Below, piece by piece: positions 42,644 through 50,852 of a stretch of DNA of 64,000 bases. Origin of the DNA: an uncultured Bacilli bacterium (GTDB taxonomy: Bacteria > Bacillota_I > Bacilli_A > RFN20 > CAG-826); the NCBI GenBank assembly GCA_934700895.1, contig CAKUXV010000001.1, positions 1-64,000 on the forward strand, in the 5' to 3' direction. Within the stretch, counting starts at the first letter, position 1, and every line of letters begins with the position of its first letter. The notes beneath the pieces are model-generated. The model saw only the letters and a program-made list of their open reading frames with translations. It did no database searches and was not told the DNA's origin. Position numbers and translations under genes: made by a program.

Positions 42644-44611
42644 ATGAAAAGAACATTCCAAAAGATTCTCGGGCTCTCGTTGCTCACTCTCGCTTCTTGT
42701 TCGGGACCGTCCCAGAAAGTCGTCGCCTATGATGATGAAGGCTATCCTTTGTTGGCGGAAGGAACTTTACATGACACCTCCGTCCGTTATGGGAACCGCG
42801 AATTTACCAAAGATGGTTCGACGGAATACAAAGTCATCTATGATAGCACCCAAAAAGGAGCTGCCCAAGCCGCTGCCTATATCGTTTCCAACGTCTATAA
42901 CGCGACCGGAGCGATGATGACTTCCATCGATATCAGCCAGTTCGACGAAGATATTTCGCGTGCCGACCACTATATCATCGTGGGTAGCAGCGACCTCTTT
43001 GGCGATGCGGGAAAAACCCTACCGGATTATAAGACCCTTGGCTTTGCCGGATATTATATTTCGAGCTATGGCAATAACGTCTTCCTCATGGCTCATCGCC
43101 TCTCTGGATATCAACAAGGGGCCCTTACTTTCTTACGCCACGTCGTCGGTTATGACATGATTTCCGAAGACACGGTTATCTATGAAAGAGATGGATCCGT
43201 GATGCCGGATATGGAAATCAAGGAACGCCCCGACTTTGACTGGGCCCCCCCGATCAATAACTTCACCGAAAAGACCAAATACGGCTTAGGCTTCTCGACC
43301 CTTTACCCCTACATCGTTCCGGCGACGGAAAATCCCAAGGCTACCCCAAAGACCGTCCATAACGTCTTCAATTTCTTGGATCCGGATTTGCATTGCGATG
43401 CCTCCAACATGGACATGTACCACCCTGAATGGTTCTCCGATGGAGGCGAACAGCTTTGCTATACCGCTCACGGAGATAAGGAATCCCTCGATTTGATGAT
43501 CGATACGGCTTTTGAGACCATCAAGAAATCCGTGGAATACAAAACGGATGCCGAAATGCTCAATTTCACGGATAACGACGTGGGCAACTGCTGCCAATGC
43601 GATGCCTGCAAAGCCTCCATCGAAAAAGACGGCGGGACGATTTCCGGCGCGGTCATTCGCTTCATCAATCGCCTCGATGACAAATTGCAGGCGTATCTAC
43701 AAGAAGAAGCAGATAGGACCCATACCGAGAAGCGCACTATCCACCTTCAGTTCTTCGCGTATCTTTCTTCTCTCCAAGCTCCGACGGTTTCGGTAGAAGA
43801 AGATCCGACTTTAAAATGCAATCCGGACGTTTCCGTCATGATTGCCCCGCTTCACGCGAATTACACCAAGACGTTCTACGACGAAGAAAATGCGATGTAT
43901 GCGGATGCGTTTGAAACCTGGAGCCATTACGCGGACCACATCACCGCTTGGCTTTATGAAACGGATTACCATCATTACATCTATCCGTATAACACCTATT
44001 CGACGATGATGAAGAATTACCGCTTCGTCAAATCCAAAGGCGCCTCCGTTATGTATAACGAAGGGCAACGTTATAATGCCAACGTCACTTGCTTTGGCAA
44101 ACTCAAAGAATATTTGAATAGCAAAGCCCAGTTCGACGTCAACGCGAATTACACGCATTACTGTGAGAAATTCTTCACGAATTACTTTAAAGATGCCGCC
44201 CCCATCATGCGGGAATATTTCGAAGAATTGACCGGATGGGAAACCTATTTGGAAAGCAAACCCGAGATCTACGGGCTTGCTGGAGGCGTTTACCAAGAAA
44301 TCGGCAGCAAAGCCGAATATTGGCCGAAGCAGATGCTCGTCAACTGGGTCGATATGATGGATGAAGCTTATAAAGCCATCGAAAAATACAAAACGACGGA
44401 CAGCTCCCTTTATACGACGTTAAGCAAGCATATCCTCATCGAAACCATGTTCCCTCGCTTTGCTTTATGCAATTTGCATGGTGGAACCTATGCCCCCGAA
44501 GAACTCCGCCAAATGCGGCTAGCTTTCCGCAGGGATGCGGAATCCATCGGCATGGTTGAGCACATGGAACACTATTTCATCGACTCCGTCTATGCGACTT
44601 GGGGTATCTAA
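42644..44611 (+). CDS. DUF4838 lipoprotein, glycoside-hydrolase-like
   Basis: A 655-residue lipoprotein (lipobox L-A-S-C). It matches the DUF4838 layout (PF16126): an N-terminal domain like that of alpha-glucuronidases (Y-I-I-V-G-S-S, then G-Y-Y-I-S-S-Y-G-N-N-V-F-L), then a barrel-like region with the C-Q-C-D-A-C cysteine motif near 315 and W-L-Y-E-T-D-Y-H-H-Y. DUF4838 proteins are common in carbohydrate loci but have no settled activity. GGAGG lies before the ATG. An extracellular glycosidase or glycan-binding protein acting before transport fits the context. Confidence 0.8.
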   Translation: MKRTFQKILGLSLLTLASCSGPSQKVVAYDDEGYPLLAEGTLHDTSVRYGNREFTKDGSTEYKVIYDSTQKGAAQAAAYIVSNVYNATGAMMTSIDISQFDEDISRADHYIIVGSSDLFGDAGKTLPDYKTLGFAGYYISSYGNNVFLMAHRLSGYQQGALTFLRHVVGYDMISEDTVIYERDGSVMPDMEIKERPDFDWAPPINNFTEKTKYGLGFSTLYPYIVPATENPKATPKTVHNVFNFLDPDLHCDASNMDMYHPEWFSDGGEQLCYTAHGDKESLDLMIDTAFETIKKSVEYKTDAEMLNFTDNDVGNCCQCDACKASIEKDGGTISGAVIRFINRLDDKLQAYLQEEADRTHTEKRTIHLQFFAYLSSLQAPTVSVEEDPTLKCNPDVSVMIAPLHANYTKTFYDEENAMYADAFETWSHYADHITAWLYETDYHHYIYPYNTYSTMMKNYRFVKSKGASVMYNEGQRYNANVTCFGKLKEYLNSKAQFDVNANYTHYCEKFFTNYFKDAAPIMREYFEELTGWETYLESKPEIYGLAGGVYQEIGSKAEYWPKQMLVNWVDMMDEAYKAIEKYKTTDSSLYTTLSKHILIETMFPRFALCNLHGGTYAPEELRQMRLAFRRDAESIGMVEHMEHYFIDSVYATWGI

Positions 44612-44623
44612 TTGGAGGTCAAC

Positions 44624-46504
44624 ATGAAGAAAAGCAGCAAATTAACGGTTTTGGCCCTCTCGCTCTTTGCCATGGGTCTAACCTCCTGTGGTGAGCCTAG
44701 CGGCCCGCAGCCTGTTCCCTATGAACCGGAAATAACCGTCAAAGAAGCTACGGTCTACATGGGATTATTCGAAACGAAAGAATATACCCCGGATTCCAGC
44801 CTCTCTTTCCACGTGAGCATTGATAATTCTTCGATTGTCACCTATGAAAACGGCGTTTTCCAAACCGGCCTCCAAGAAGGAAAAACCCTCGCGGTTTTTG
44901 CTTCGACGGAATGGACTTATAACGTCACGGTCATCGTGGCAAAAGACGCGACGGTCCCCCTCTTTACGATTGAAAATTCGGACATCTCCGTTTATCGGGG
45001 AGCCACCTATGAATTCGATACCTCCCTTTCTTATCGTTCGATTGATGTGAATAACTATGAACATGAAATCAAAGTGACCAAAGAAGGAGAAGGGAATGTC
45101 GCCGACATCGCGGTGAAGGGAACCTCGTTGCAGATTACCGGCAAAGAAATCGGGACCCAAACCTTCACGGTCTATACCGAATTCGCGGGATTCACTCTTT
45201 CCAAATCCCTTAACGTCTCGGTCAAGGACAATAACGGTCTTGTCGTTTGCGGCAGGAACATGATTTACGACAATCTTGGCCCGCATTACACGATTTCGAT
45301 GTACCAATATTCGGCAAGCCCCATTAACCTTGAAAACGATATCGTCGTTTTAAAGGGCGGGGTGGAAGTTCCGTTCAGCCAATTAAGCATCACCTTCAAC
45401 GATCCTTCGATTTTGTCTTTAAACGGCAAAACGCTTGCTCCTCACAAAATGGGCAAGACGTTCTTCACCATTTCTACGGGAGGCGAGGATATCGTCGTCA
45501 ACGTCGAAATCATCAAGCCGACCTTGAATCGCATCGACTTCGATTTGCTCGATAACCGTTTTGACCTCGATATGAGCGTCAATTCGACGAATTCGTCGCG
45601 GACTTATATCCCGAGCCCCACGGCTACGAAAACCTTCAAACTCCCGGTTCAAGGCGCTTATACCCATGTGGAAAAAATCGTTGTTGCGGGCAAGGACATC
45701 GTCTTCGATCCTACCAAGGTCGCCTATAATTCCACGACGAAAGAGGTGACGTTGCCGGCTTCGATCTTTACGATTGATAATTATGGCAAACAGTCCGTCA
45801 CGTTATCTCTTTCCGCCGCCGAATACCTTGATACCTACACCTTCTCGATGGATTTTGTGACCAAATACATTTCCACCTATGCTCAGATGAGCGAATATTT
45901 CGTTCAGAAGTACGCCAAAGACGTGATTTACGGCCAGTACATCCTAAAGAACGACTTAGACGCGAATGGGGCGACTGCTACGGCAGTATACGCAAACTTA
46001 GGCACCGTCAATTACGCTTATGGCTTCCGCGGCATCTTTGATGGAGATGGTCACGCAATCAAGAATTTCCGGAGCACGATGTTTGGCTTCTTCCTCGTCA
46101 TCGGAGAAGGGGCGGTCATCCGTAATTTGACTCTTGATAACGTCCATTACCATGTCAAGGTGGATGCGGCAAACGATGATCGTGGCGAAATGATTCTCGG
46201 GCGTTTCATCTCGGGAGCGACCTTAGATAACATCACCGTTAATTTGGCTTCTGATTCCATTACAACTGATTCTCGTGCAAGCGGAGGCAAGCTCGATTCC
46301 TCGGGATTGTTCTCCAGCGAAGTCTTCACCTTCAACACGGTTCGCAATATGACGATCCACGCGGAAGGGTTCGAAATGGTTTCCATCTTTGGAAAACAAA
46401 TTCCTAATTCCACCTTCTTCAACGTGAACATCTATTGCAAGTCTCTTGCCTACATTGGTTCGGACCAATCTCAGTTGGATGGTGTGACGGTCTATCAAGC
46501 CTAA
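44624..46504 (+). CDS. surface lipoprotein with Ig-like and GLUG-like regions
   Basis: A 626-residue lipoprotein with lipobox L-T-S-C. Three or so Ig-like beta units are followed from about 430 by a GLUG-like end with F-R-G-I-F-D-G-D-G-H and I-R-N-L-T-L-D-N-V, closely parallel to the end of the lipoprotein at 33842. GGAGG before the ATG at 44624 decides against a TTG twelve bases earlier. Last gene before a clear terminator, so it closes the transporter operon. No catalytic motif seen. Confidence 0.7.
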   Translation: MKKSSKLTVLALSLFAMGLTSCGEPSGPQPVPYEPEITVKEATVYMGLFETKEYTPDSSLSFHVSIDNSSIVTYENGVFQTGLQEGKTLAVFASTEWTYNVTVIVAKDATVPLFTIENSDISVYRGATYEFDTSLSYRSIDVNNYEHEIKVTKEGEGNVADIAVKGTSLQITGKEIGTQTFTVYTEFAGFTLSKSLNVSVKDNNGLVVCGRNMIYDNLGPHYTISMYQYSASPINLENDIVVLKGGVEVPFSQLSITFNDPSILSLNGKTLAPHKMGKTFFTISTGGEDIVVNVEIIKPTLNRIDFDLLDNRFDLDMSVNSTNSSRTYIPSPTATKTFKLPVQGAYTHVEKIVVAGKDIVFDPTKVAYNSTTKEVTLPASIFTIDNYGKQSVTLSLSAAEYLDTYTFSMDFVTKYISTYAQMSEYFVQKYAKDVIYGQYILKNDLDANGATATAVYANLGTVNYAYGFRGIFDGDGHAIKNFRSTMFGFFLVIGEGAVIRNLTLDNVHYHVKVDAANDDRGEMILGRFISGATLDNITVNLASDSITTDSRASGGKLDSSGLFSSEVFTFNTVRNMTIHAEGFEMVSIFGKQIPNSTFFNVNIYCKSLAYIGSDQSQLDGVTVYQA

Positions 46505-46521
46505 TTCGATTTCTATCGCCT

Positions 46522-46550
46522 AGACTCCTCTCCATAAGAGGGGTCTTTTT
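46522..46550 (+). terminator. rho-independent terminator of the transporter operon
   Basis: AGACTCCTC and GAGGGGTCT pair over nine positions (one G-T) with a 7-base loop, then a T run. Confidence 0.85.
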
Positions 46551-46646
46551 GCTAATTGTTATCAAAAATTGCCTTCCATGATCTTCTTCATAGGATTCTT
46601 GCCAAAAGAGTAGCAAAATAATGCCAACGAAAAAGAAAGAGCTTTA

Positions 46647-48956
46647 ATGATGATTTCAATCCAGGGCCATTATTTCAAAATCGACACGGAACATAGTACG
46701 TACCTCTTTAAGGTGAACCCTCTCAATGTTTTGGAGCATATCTATTACGGGAAACGCATCCCCGAGGAATCCTCCTATGAATTCATGGAGGAAGTCCAAG
46801 GGTTTGGATATGGCGTAGAAATGAAAACGGAAGGGTATTCCACGCGTCCCGAGCATGCAAGTGTAGAAACCTCCATCAAAGGACGCGGGGATAACCGCGA
46901 AGTTATGGTTCAACTTGATTGCCATGGCGACCTCATTTCCCATTTCCTTTATGAAGGTTACGGAATCCTTTCTTCCTTTGAAATTCCGGGGTTACCTTCT
47001 GCTAACCATAAAGAAGAAACCTTGATGATTCGGTTAAAAGATCCGGTTAAAAACTTGGAGCTTCGCCTTTATTATTCGACCTATCCGGGAACGGATGTCA
47101 TCACCCGTAGCGCCTCCCTCCATAATCTGTCGAACCAAGGAATTGTGATTCGCCGAATTTTATCGAACCAAATCGATTTCCGTGAGGATGAATTCGTTTT
47201 AAAGACTTTAGACGGCACGTGGGCCAAAGAAAGAACGGTGCACGCCCGTGCTCTGCAGCATGGCGTGACCAAGATTGATTCCAAATGCGGCTTTTCTAGC
47301 GCTTATCACAATCCTTTTGTCATGTTAGAAAAACCAGACTGCAGTTTGAAATATGGGGACTGCTATGGCTTCAATTTGATTTATTCAGGGAACCATGTGG
47401 AATATTTCGAGCGAAATAACCTCCACGGGGTTCGTTTCCTGCAAGGCATCAACGACGATTCCTTTGCTTGGGATCTTTCTGCTGGAGAATCTTTCTTCAC
47501 CCCAGAAGCGACGTTATGCTATTCGCCTGCTGGAGAAAATGGTTTAACCCATCAATATCATCGCTTTATCCGCGAGCATATCGTTCGTGGGTATTGGCAG
47601 TTTAAAGACCATCCCGTGCTCATTAACGATTGGGAAGCGTTGCATTTTACCTTCAACGAAGAAAAACTCCTTTCTCTAGCGAAGCGCGGCCAAGAACTTG
47701 GATGCGAAGCTTTTGTTCTAGACGATGGGTGGTTTGGAAAACGAAATGGGGACAATGGATCCCTAGGAGACTGGTTCGCCAACAAAGAAAAACTACCCAA
47801 TGGGGTTGGTGGATTGGCGGATAAAATCCACGAAATGGGGATGCTATTTGGCTTATGGTACGAACCCGAGATGGTCAGTAGAAATAGTGACCTTTATCGG
47901 ACCCATCCCGAATTTGCCTTAGCCCATCCGGATTATGAGGTATTAGAAGCCCGTCATCAGTTGATTTTAGATTTGGCCAATCCCAAGGTCGTGGACTATT
48001 TGATTTCCATGATCGGAAATAGCATCGCCGAATCGAAGGCCGACTTTATCAAATGGGACTGCAACCGCGTCTTCTCCGATTATTTGTCTCCTGCAACCTC
48101 GAATCAAGGCGAGACGCCGCATCGTTATATCCTAGGGCTATATCGTCTTCTCGATGCGATTACGAAGCGTTTCCCCAAGGTTCTATTTGAATCCTGCGCC
48201 GCAGGAGGAAACCGCGTCGATTTAGGCATGCTTTGTTTTATGCCTTCCTTCTGGTGTAGCGACAACACGGAACCGCATGAACGGATGCGAATCCAAGAAG
48301 GGACCTTGATGGGGTATCCTCAGTCGACGATTGGGGCCCATGTCTCGGCCTGCCCGAACCATCAAACCTTGCGCTCTTCTCAAATGGAGGATCGTTTCAA
48401 CGTGGCTTGCATCGGCGCCTTTGGCTATGAACTCGATCCCAATGAATTAACCGCGGTGGATACCTTAAGCATGATGGAACAAATCGCTTGGTATAAGAAG
48501 AACCGCCATCTTCTTGCTTATGGAGATTATTACCTCCTTTCTTCTTTCTATAGCGAGAATCCTCAGCAATACGTCATCGTTTCCCCCGACCAAAAAGAAG
48601 CGGTATATTTCTTGGGGAATCCTTTGTTCGAACTCAATGCCCCCCAGGTGGTGGCAAAGCCCGTGGGACTCAACCCCAAAGCCATGTACCACTTCGAGGA
48701 AAGACAGCAGAATTTCGATTTTGAATATATGGACGGCAAACGCATCCCTTCAACGAAGAAAGTCGAAGGAAAGAATCTAGAAGCCGAGCTAAAAGCCTTA
48801 ACACCTTTAAAGAGTGAAAAACAAGTTTGCGACCTGAGCGGAGAATCGTTCATGAATGCCGGGGTGCGTCTTTATTACGAATGGGGAAGCGGCGGATGTT
48901 GGAAACGCATGATGCTTGATTTCGGCACGCGCCTTTATAAGATTTCGATGAAATAA
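46647..48956 (+). CDS. GH36 alpha-galactosidase
   Basis: A 769-residue cytoplasmic (no leader) glycoside hydrolase family 36 enzyme. It removes alpha-1,6-linked galactose from melibiose, raffinose-type sugars or galactomannan pieces. Seen: an N-terminal beta-sandwich, then a TIM barrel with L-D-D-G-W-F-G-K-R, W-Y-E-P-E-M, the nucleophile Asp471 in K-W-D-C-N and the acid/base Asp539 in C-S-D-N-T-E-P-H-E-R-M. Length and all motifs agree with bacterial tetrameric GH36 enzymes of about 730-750 residues. It follows the transporter operon and precedes an ABC ATPase by two bases, which points to an imported alpha-galactoside as the substrate of the locus. Confidence 0.94.
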   Translation: MMISIQGHYFKIDTEHSTYLFKVNPLNVLEHIYYGKRIPEESSYEFMEEVQGFGYGVEMKTEGYSTRPEHASVETSIKGRGDNREVMVQLDCHGDLISHFLYEGYGILSSFEIPGLPSANHKEETLMIRLKDPVKNLELRLYYSTYPGTDVITRSASLHNLSNQGIVIRRILSNQIDFREDEFVLKTLDGTWAKERTVHARALQHGVTKIDSKCGFSSAYHNPFVMLEKPDCSLKYGDCYGFNLIYSGNHVEYFERNNLHGVRFLQGINDDSFAWDLSAGESFFTPEATLCYSPAGENGLTHQYHRFIREHIVRGYWQFKDHPVLINDWEALHFTFNEEKLLSLAKRGQELGCEAFVLDDGWFGKRNGDNGSLGDWFANKEKLPNGVGGLADKIHEMGMLFGLWYEPEMVSRNSDLYRTHPEFALAHPDYEVLEARHQLILDLANPKVVDYLISMIGNSIAESKADFIKWDCNRVFSDYLSPATSNQGETPHRYILGLYRLLDAITKRFPKVLFESCAAGGNRVDLGMLCFMPSFWCSDNTEPHERMRIQEGTLMGYPQSTIGAHVSACPNHQTLRSSQMEDRFNVACIGAFGYELDPNELTAVDTLSMMEQIAWYKKNRHLLAYGDYYLLSSFYSENPQQYVIVSPDQKEAVYFLGNPLFELNAPQVVAKPVGLNPKAMYHFEERQQNFDFEYMDGKRIPSTKKVEGKNLEAELKALTPLKSEKQVCDLSGESFMNAGVRLYYEWGSGGCWKRMMLDFGTRLYKISMK

Positions 48957-48958
48957 AT

Positions 48959-49696
48959 ATGGCAGACATCGAGTTAAAAGAACTTTATTGCTATTACGGG
49001 AAGGGAAAGAAAGAAAATCTTGTCATCGAAGATATGACGGAGCATTTTCCTTCGGGCAAAATCAGTGTCATCATGGGTCCTTCCGGATGTGGCAAGACCA
49101 CTCTTTTGAAATCGATTCTCGGCTTAATGGAATACGATGGGGATATCTTCTTCGATGATAAAGATATCTATAAAATCCCCACCTATCAACGAAATATGGC
49201 TTACATCAACCAAGACGTAAGCCTTTATCCTCATTGGACGATTTTTGAAAACATCATCTTCCCGTTGAAAAACAAGAAGATGTCTCGCGATGAAATCTAT
49301 AAAAGGACTAGAGACATCGCTGAACGATTTGGAATCGCCCATTGTTTGAATGTAAAACCCAAGTATTTGTCTTGGGGGCAACAACAAAGGGCCTTATTAG
49401 CCCGGGAACTCGTCGGAGGGCCTGAGGTAGTCTTAATGGATGAGCCAGTTTCTCATTTGGATAAAATGTCAAAAAAAGACGTGCTCGATTTTATTAAAGA
49501 ATTAAACCGGGAATGGCATTTGACGATTCTTTACGTCACCCATTCCTATCAAGAAGCGATGGAAGTGGCGGATCAAATTTACGTCATGGACCAAGGGAAG
49601 TTCATTGAAAAAGGGACCCCGAAATCCATTCGGGCTTCCATCAATAGCTTTGTATGCACGATGAGGGCGGCGGACGATGAAAAAGCGAAAGAATAA
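48959..49696 (+). CDS. short sugar-type ABC ATPase with altered signature
   Basis: A 245-residue ABC ATPase. Walker A G-P-S-G-C-G-K-T-T at 40-48, Q-loop Y-I-N-Q-D, Walker B V-V-L-M-D-E-P at 157-163, D-loop S-H-L-D and H-loop V-T-H-S are normal. The signature reads L-S-W-G-Q at 137-141, with Trp139 (TGG at 49373-49375) in place of the first Gly. The core resembles MalK/MsmX, but the C-terminal TOBE regulatory domain (about 120 residues) is missing. It lies between the alpha-galactosidase and a membrane protein, and may energise the permeases at 37.7-39.5 kb, or serve the downstream membrane protein. Confidence 0.85.
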   Translation: MADIELKELYCYYGKGKKENLVIEDMTEHFPSGKISVIMGPSGCGKTTLLKSILGLMEYDGDIFFDDKDIYKIPTYQRNMAYINQDVSLYPHWTIFENIIFPLKNKKMSRDEIYKRTRDIAERFGIAHCLNVKPKYLSWGQQQRALLARELVGGPEVVLMDEPVSHLDKMSKKDVLDFIKELNREWHLTILYVTHSYQEAMEVADQIYVMDQGKFIEKGTPKSIRASINSFVCTMRAADDEKAKE

Positions 49697-50552
49697 AGCG
49701 GCTTCTTCGGATTTTTTGCCGGCTCAACTTCCCCAAACGAGGAAAGACCAATATCTCTTCATCCTCAAGAACCAATTCTCGACTTTGTTGCTTTCGGGTT
49801 TATGGCTTCTTTTATGTTTTCTCCCTTTGATTCTTGCGGTTTATTTCCAAAACCAATTTGAAATCGGGTTCTACCAAAAATACGTCTCGGGAGAAATGAA
49901 TAAGGCGGATTATCAGGCGTCGATGAATGCCTTGATGATTTACGGGTCGATGATTGAAGCGGTTTTTACCTTCGTCGCTTCCATTGCTATAGCAGGGGTG
50001 AACCGCATCCTAAAATCTTTGGTCTCCGGAGAGCCGATTCTATTTTGGGACGACTTTAAATGCGGGGTGAAGCAGAACTATTTGAATACCTGTCTCCTCT
50101 TGTTTTTCTTTTCGATTCTTTTGGGCTTATGCCGGTTTGTGAATGCTTTCTTTATTGAATTTTTGCTTGGTATCCCCTGCTATATCTTATTGATATTAAT
50201 CGTGATTCCGGTTTTTATGCTGGCATCCGTCTTCTCTTCCGTTTATGAATGCAAGGTGTTCCATGCGATTTCCAATGCGATCAAACTCTATTTCCCCTTT
50301 TGGTGGAAATACCTTTTGATGAGTTTAGGCATCGCCGCGGTTTTCACGGGACTTAATTATTTGGAGACTTTGCCTTTTGTTGTAACTATCGTTCAAATGG
50401 TCTTATGCGTTTTGGTCTTGCCTTTATATCTTCTTTTGTTCTATTCCATATCCTTTTCCCTGTTTGACAAATACATCAACCAAGAAGAATTCCCTGAATT
50501 CTATGGGTCTGGACTATATAAGCCAAAAGAAGAAGAGAGCCAAAGGAAATAA
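49677..50552 (+). CDS. DUF624/YesL-like membrane protein
   Basis: A 291-residue protein with about five to six membrane helices (first near 38-58), short loops, and a charged C-terminus. The general shape is that of DUF624 (YesL), membrane proteins that often sit beside sugar ABC transporters. It overlaps the ATPase gene by 20 bases, which suggests coupled translation and possibly a physical link. No catalytic motif is visible, and the family call is moderate. Confidence 0.55.
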   Translation: MKKRKNKAASSDFLPAQLPQTRKDQYLFILKNQFSTLLLSGLWLLLCFLPLILAVYFQNQFEIGFYQKYVSGEMNKADYQASMNALMIYGSMIEAVFTFVASIAIAGVNRILKSLVSGEPILFWDDFKCGVKQNYLNTCLLLFFFSILLGLCRFVNAFFIEFLLGIPCYILLILIVIPVFMLASVFSSVYECKVFHAISNAIKLYFPFWWKYLLMSLGIAAVFTGLNYLETLPFVVTIVQMVLCVLVLPLYLLLFYSISFSLFDKYINQEEFPEFYGSGLYKPKEEESQRK

Positions 50553-50555
50553 GGC

Positions 50556-50852
50556 CTATAAGGACTTTATGGCTTCGGCTTCCTGAACGAGCTTAGCAAG
50601 CACCCCGGTATTAGGAGAGCAAAGGTAACCTTTCGCGGTTTCTTTATCTTCGCAATAACGAAGGCTATCCCGTTCCATGATGGTGATGGAAGAGATTTTG
50701 CCGTTAGTCGACCACGTCCCTCCGTGAGTGGCACTGATTTGCAACCGGGTACGGACCACTTGGTATCCGTTCCGCTTCAACACGGTTTCTAAAGCGTCAA
50801 AACTTGCATCCGTGATGCAGGTTTCGATATGCTCGCTATCGATAAAACTCAT
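50556..50852 (-). CDS. small hypothetical protein coupled to tex
   Basis: A 98-residue soluble protein without leader or membrane helix. Its ATG overlaps the tex stop by four bases (ATGA), so the two are translated together. It has an alpha/beta pattern (D-A-L-E-T-V-L-K-R-N-G-Y-Q-V-V-R-T-R) but no family that I recognise. It converges with the DUF624-like gene with three bases between stops. Confidence 0.6.
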   Translation of the reverse strand: MSFIDSEHIETCITDASFDALETVLKRNGYQVVRTRLQISATHGGTWSTNGKISSITIMERDSLRYCEDKETAKGYLCSPNTGVLAKLVQEAEAIKSL

